Source of the DNA: Acridotheres tristis
Lineage: Eukaryota; Chordata; Aves; Passeriformes; Sturnidae
Direction of reading: 5' to 3'
Assembly: GCA_037013685.1 (NCBI GenBank)
Contig: CM072889.1
Coordinates: forward strand, 16,625,976-16,689,975
Length of the DNA stretch: 64,000 nt
Part shown: positions 61,590 through 64,000 of the stretch, one piece after another
Position numbering within the stretch: the first letter of the stretch is position 1
How the letters are laid out: each line of letters starts with the position of its first letter
The notes under the pieces: model-generated
Databases searched by the model: none
Told to the model about the DNA's origin: nothing
The model's input: only the letters and a program-made list of their open reading frames with translations
Made by a program: the position numbers and the translations under genes

Positions 61590-62200
61590 TTAAGGAGTGA
61601 TTCTGACTCTCCCACAAGGAATTTTACACTCCCTGGGGGCAGCCTGTGGACCTGGGCTGCTCATGGGCTGCACCCTGGAGCAGACAGCAGTGTGTTGGAG
61701 GAGCACGCTGACCACCTTAGGCTGGGAAATCCCACCTGGGGGGAGCCCGCACTCGCAGCTGAGCTGCAGCACTACCCGGGGAGCACATCCAGGTGCTCCT
61801 GGATTCGGTGCTGGGGAGTTCATCCCACGCCCAGCAAACCATCCCAGCATTTATTTATCCGCGCTGTTAGAAAACGACCTTTTTGTTTTCCCGTTCACGT
61901 TAAACTTTCTGCCGACTGCTGCAAATCCTTTGAACTTTTGTTTTCTGCGGTCAAGCACTTGCCATTTCTCTTTCACCTGTTGCCTTTTTTCCTCCCTCGA
62001 CCCCGAGTGCCCCGAGCTGGACCCGGTGACCGGGGGCGTGCAGGTCCCTGACCCAGTGACAGAAGTGACACCAGTGATGTTGGCAGCAGCTAAACTTGCT
62101 GGAGATGCTCTGCAGGCAGCAGGGCAGAAATTGGGATTTGGGCAGGAGGTTTGCAAGGCTCAGGGAGAGCTGGGTGATGCACTCCATGGCTCAGGTACGG
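61590..62200. other. GC- and CpG-rich island of unknown function
   Basis: GC-rich block within AT-rich intron. CpGs are dense at 61857-61920 and again at 61996-62042, where about six occur in 45 bp, including a CCCGG-TGA-CCGGG dyad. Open frames of 163 and 202 codons cross it on the + strand, but the translations resemble no protein I know and begin in intron-like sequence. It could be a small CpG island, an alternative promoter or a constrained element. Confidence 0.35.
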
Positions 62201-64000
62201 TTTGAGCTCGTGTTTGCAGCCGTGTAACTTGTGAGCACATCTGTTAGCACAAGTCATTTATTTTCTTCTCCTGGTTTTGTCTGGCCTTTCAGACAACTTC
62301 CATTATGCTAATGTAATTAATAGGCATTCTAAAAAGCAGGATTAGGGCAGTTTATTTCAGGAGTGTCTGCTTTGCTTTTTTCGTTTTCTTTCCCGTGCTG
62401 CCATTCCACATTTCACCACTAATGCTAAAATAAGCTGCTTTTCTGCAATTCTTTCTGGCATAGAAGGGCTTTCCTGTATTTCTCTGCCTCATTGACTCTC
62501 CATCTCATTTAAAAATCTTTGCTGAAGATACATCTTTTTCCCCTTGCATGACCCTCATAATTTTTCTCTCTCTCTGCTGTTATTTTAGTATGTAATTTTA
62601 CTTTTAAACTAGCTGATGGCCCTTCCTTGGAGAAGGGGCGATCAATAAATTATGTGCTGATTGTGTATATTCTTCATCATATTCTTGTATTTCATTGTCC
62701 AGACCCATAACAGTTGATATGTGTTTTTGTTGTACTTTTTCACCTTCTTTTGGGTATCATTATTCTTGGCTTTTAATAATTGAAAAAAAATGTGGTCTTT
62801 TTCTATCACGAAAAAGAAAGAATGAATCTCTACCTGCTAAATCTCATTTATATCAATCAATGGCCTTGCTGAGGAAACACAAGCTTGAGCAAACTCAACA
62901 TGGGTTGAGCAAAGAAAGAGAATGATTTTCCTGAATAATTTTCACTTCGTGTCACTAAATCATCACCAACAGCTTTTTTAGGGGTAATAAATTTCTGTGA
63001 AAAACTCACCAAGAACTTCTGAAATACTTCTTTGTGTGATAACAGTTTTGGGGGGAGCTTCTGTAACAGCTTTAACGAGAGAAATTTTTGAGACTCACCT
63101 TGATCCTTCTCACAGGATGTCAAGGGGAACTTTGCAACTTTTTCTACAAGTTGTCATTAGTAGCAAGTTTGCAGGAGTGAGGTTTAGAGGAAGAAGATCC
63201 CACCTGTGGTAAATATGGCAACACAGAGGATGGGTGCAGGGATTCAGACAGAAATAATGTCATGCTTTGCTCTCAGATATAGACAGGTATTTCTTGTAGA
63301 TCAGTTCTGTGGTCTCATTACATGTTAATTAAGGAAAAAAAAAAGACTGAGTAACTTCTGGTAATTTAGGTCGTTTTTCTGCCTATGAAACTCCAGCTTT
63401 TTTGGCAGCAGCTGTGTTGCTTCAAAAAGATGATCGGATCACTTGTGATTAGAAAAGTCTGTCTCACTGCTGTTTTATGGGGTTTTAAAAATTAATTTAA
63501 TATTAATCAGCTCTGTAAAGTAGCAGCACCCATGTGTGAGTTACTGTCCCAGCTTTCAGGAATGGTTGGTGCTGGAACTTCATGCTGTCACTGGATAACT
63601 AAACTGTAATATTTAAAAGAGCAGGAACATATTCTTAGGTCATCTCAAAGCATGAATCCAATCTCATAAAGATGTTCATTATGGTTTGAGGGATGGGATG
63701 TGCATCTTACTCATTTGCTCACACAGACCCTTGCTGCTGACCCATTCATCAAATGCAGCAGCCCAGGCCAACAGGAATGAGCTCTCCAAGAAAGATAAAG
63801 AGCAGAAATCTCAAATGAAAGACATTGTTCTTTGTACCAGTTCACCTCATCTGCCATCACCTGTAATTGAGATTATCCAGCTTCTCATCTGCCCCTGTAC
63901 CAGGGTGCTGTGTGGGGAAAAAGGGGTAAAGAGGAGCCATAGAGTTCATAAAACAAAATTAGGGGAATTCCATGTCCTGAGTCAAGACAGTGCTGGAATA
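62201..64000. other. intron, nothing recognised
   Basis: AT-rich intron to the end of the window, with pyrimidine-rich stretches near 62540-62580. No DACH2 exon found. Confidence 0.5.

Larger units (their letters stand above)
40453..64000 (+). other. DACH2: DACH2 intron, 5' portion, downstream of the coding exon
   Basis: Begins with a GTAATA donor after the coding exon. The next expected exon encodes a stretch beginning Ala-Ala-Ala-Met-Ala-Glu-Ala-Met in DACH2. I scanned ATGGC occurrences on the + strand downstream and found no match, so the intron probably runs past the window end. It holds one candidate cassette exon, an LTR, one CR1 end, a TG-rich array and several conserved-looking blocks, listed separately. 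Confidence 0.75.

Noticed and set aside
61597..62205. 202-codon open frame as a gene or exon
   Set aside because: The translation resembles no known protein, and the internal acceptor (CCCCGAG) and donor (GTCCCT) are weak. GC-rich composition explains the lack of stops.

Overview
This is vertebrate nuclear DNA, almost certainly from a bird and probably a songbird. The evidence is the typical 3' ends of CR1 LINEs, two avian-type endogenous retrovirus LTRs, compact AT-rich introns poor in CpG, and one exon that I recognise as DACH2 (dachshund family transcription factor 2). There are no bacterial-style genes. Almost every long open frame is a chance frame in intron or in a tandem repeat.

Layout. 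Bases 1-40336 appear to be the 3' part of a large DACH2 intron. Bases 40337-40452 are a 116-nt coding exon on the + strand. It encodes the start of the linker just after the DACHbox-N (Ski/Sno/Dac) DNA-binding domain. Bases 40453-64000 are the 5' part of the next intron. The next expected exon, encoding the Ala/Met-rich stretch that follows, was not found and should lie beyond the window. DACH genes are known for very long introns, so one exon in 64 kb is expected. From established synteny, DACH2 lies on human Xq21, which corresponds to chicken chromosome 4 and passerine 4A.

Repeats. There is a perfect (TTCCC)38 array at 17.2 kb. At 28.0-28.7 kb there is a 39-unit, 17-bp minisatellite in which nearly every unit junction makes an E-box. 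At 57.3-58.1 kb there is a TG-rich compound array with a 48-bp higher-order unit. Five CR1 fragments all point the same way as DACH2. One LTR (+ strand) lies 400 bp upstream of the exon, and another (- strand) lies at 54 kb. Several long A or T runs cluster around the exon.

Possible regulation. Several AT-rich blocks look like the conserved non-coding enhancers expected around a developmental regulator: about 1.3-1.8, 26.3-26.8, 34.8-35.8, 38.1-38.6, 45.5-45.8, 48.2-49.1 and 58.2-58.7 kb. This rests on composition and motif appearance only, because I could not align to other species. The most structured is 38.24-38.37 kb, with three short dyads in 130 bp. A 48-nt segment at 43102-43149 has good splice signals on the + strand and keeps the DACH2 frame, so it is a candidate unannotated cassette exon.
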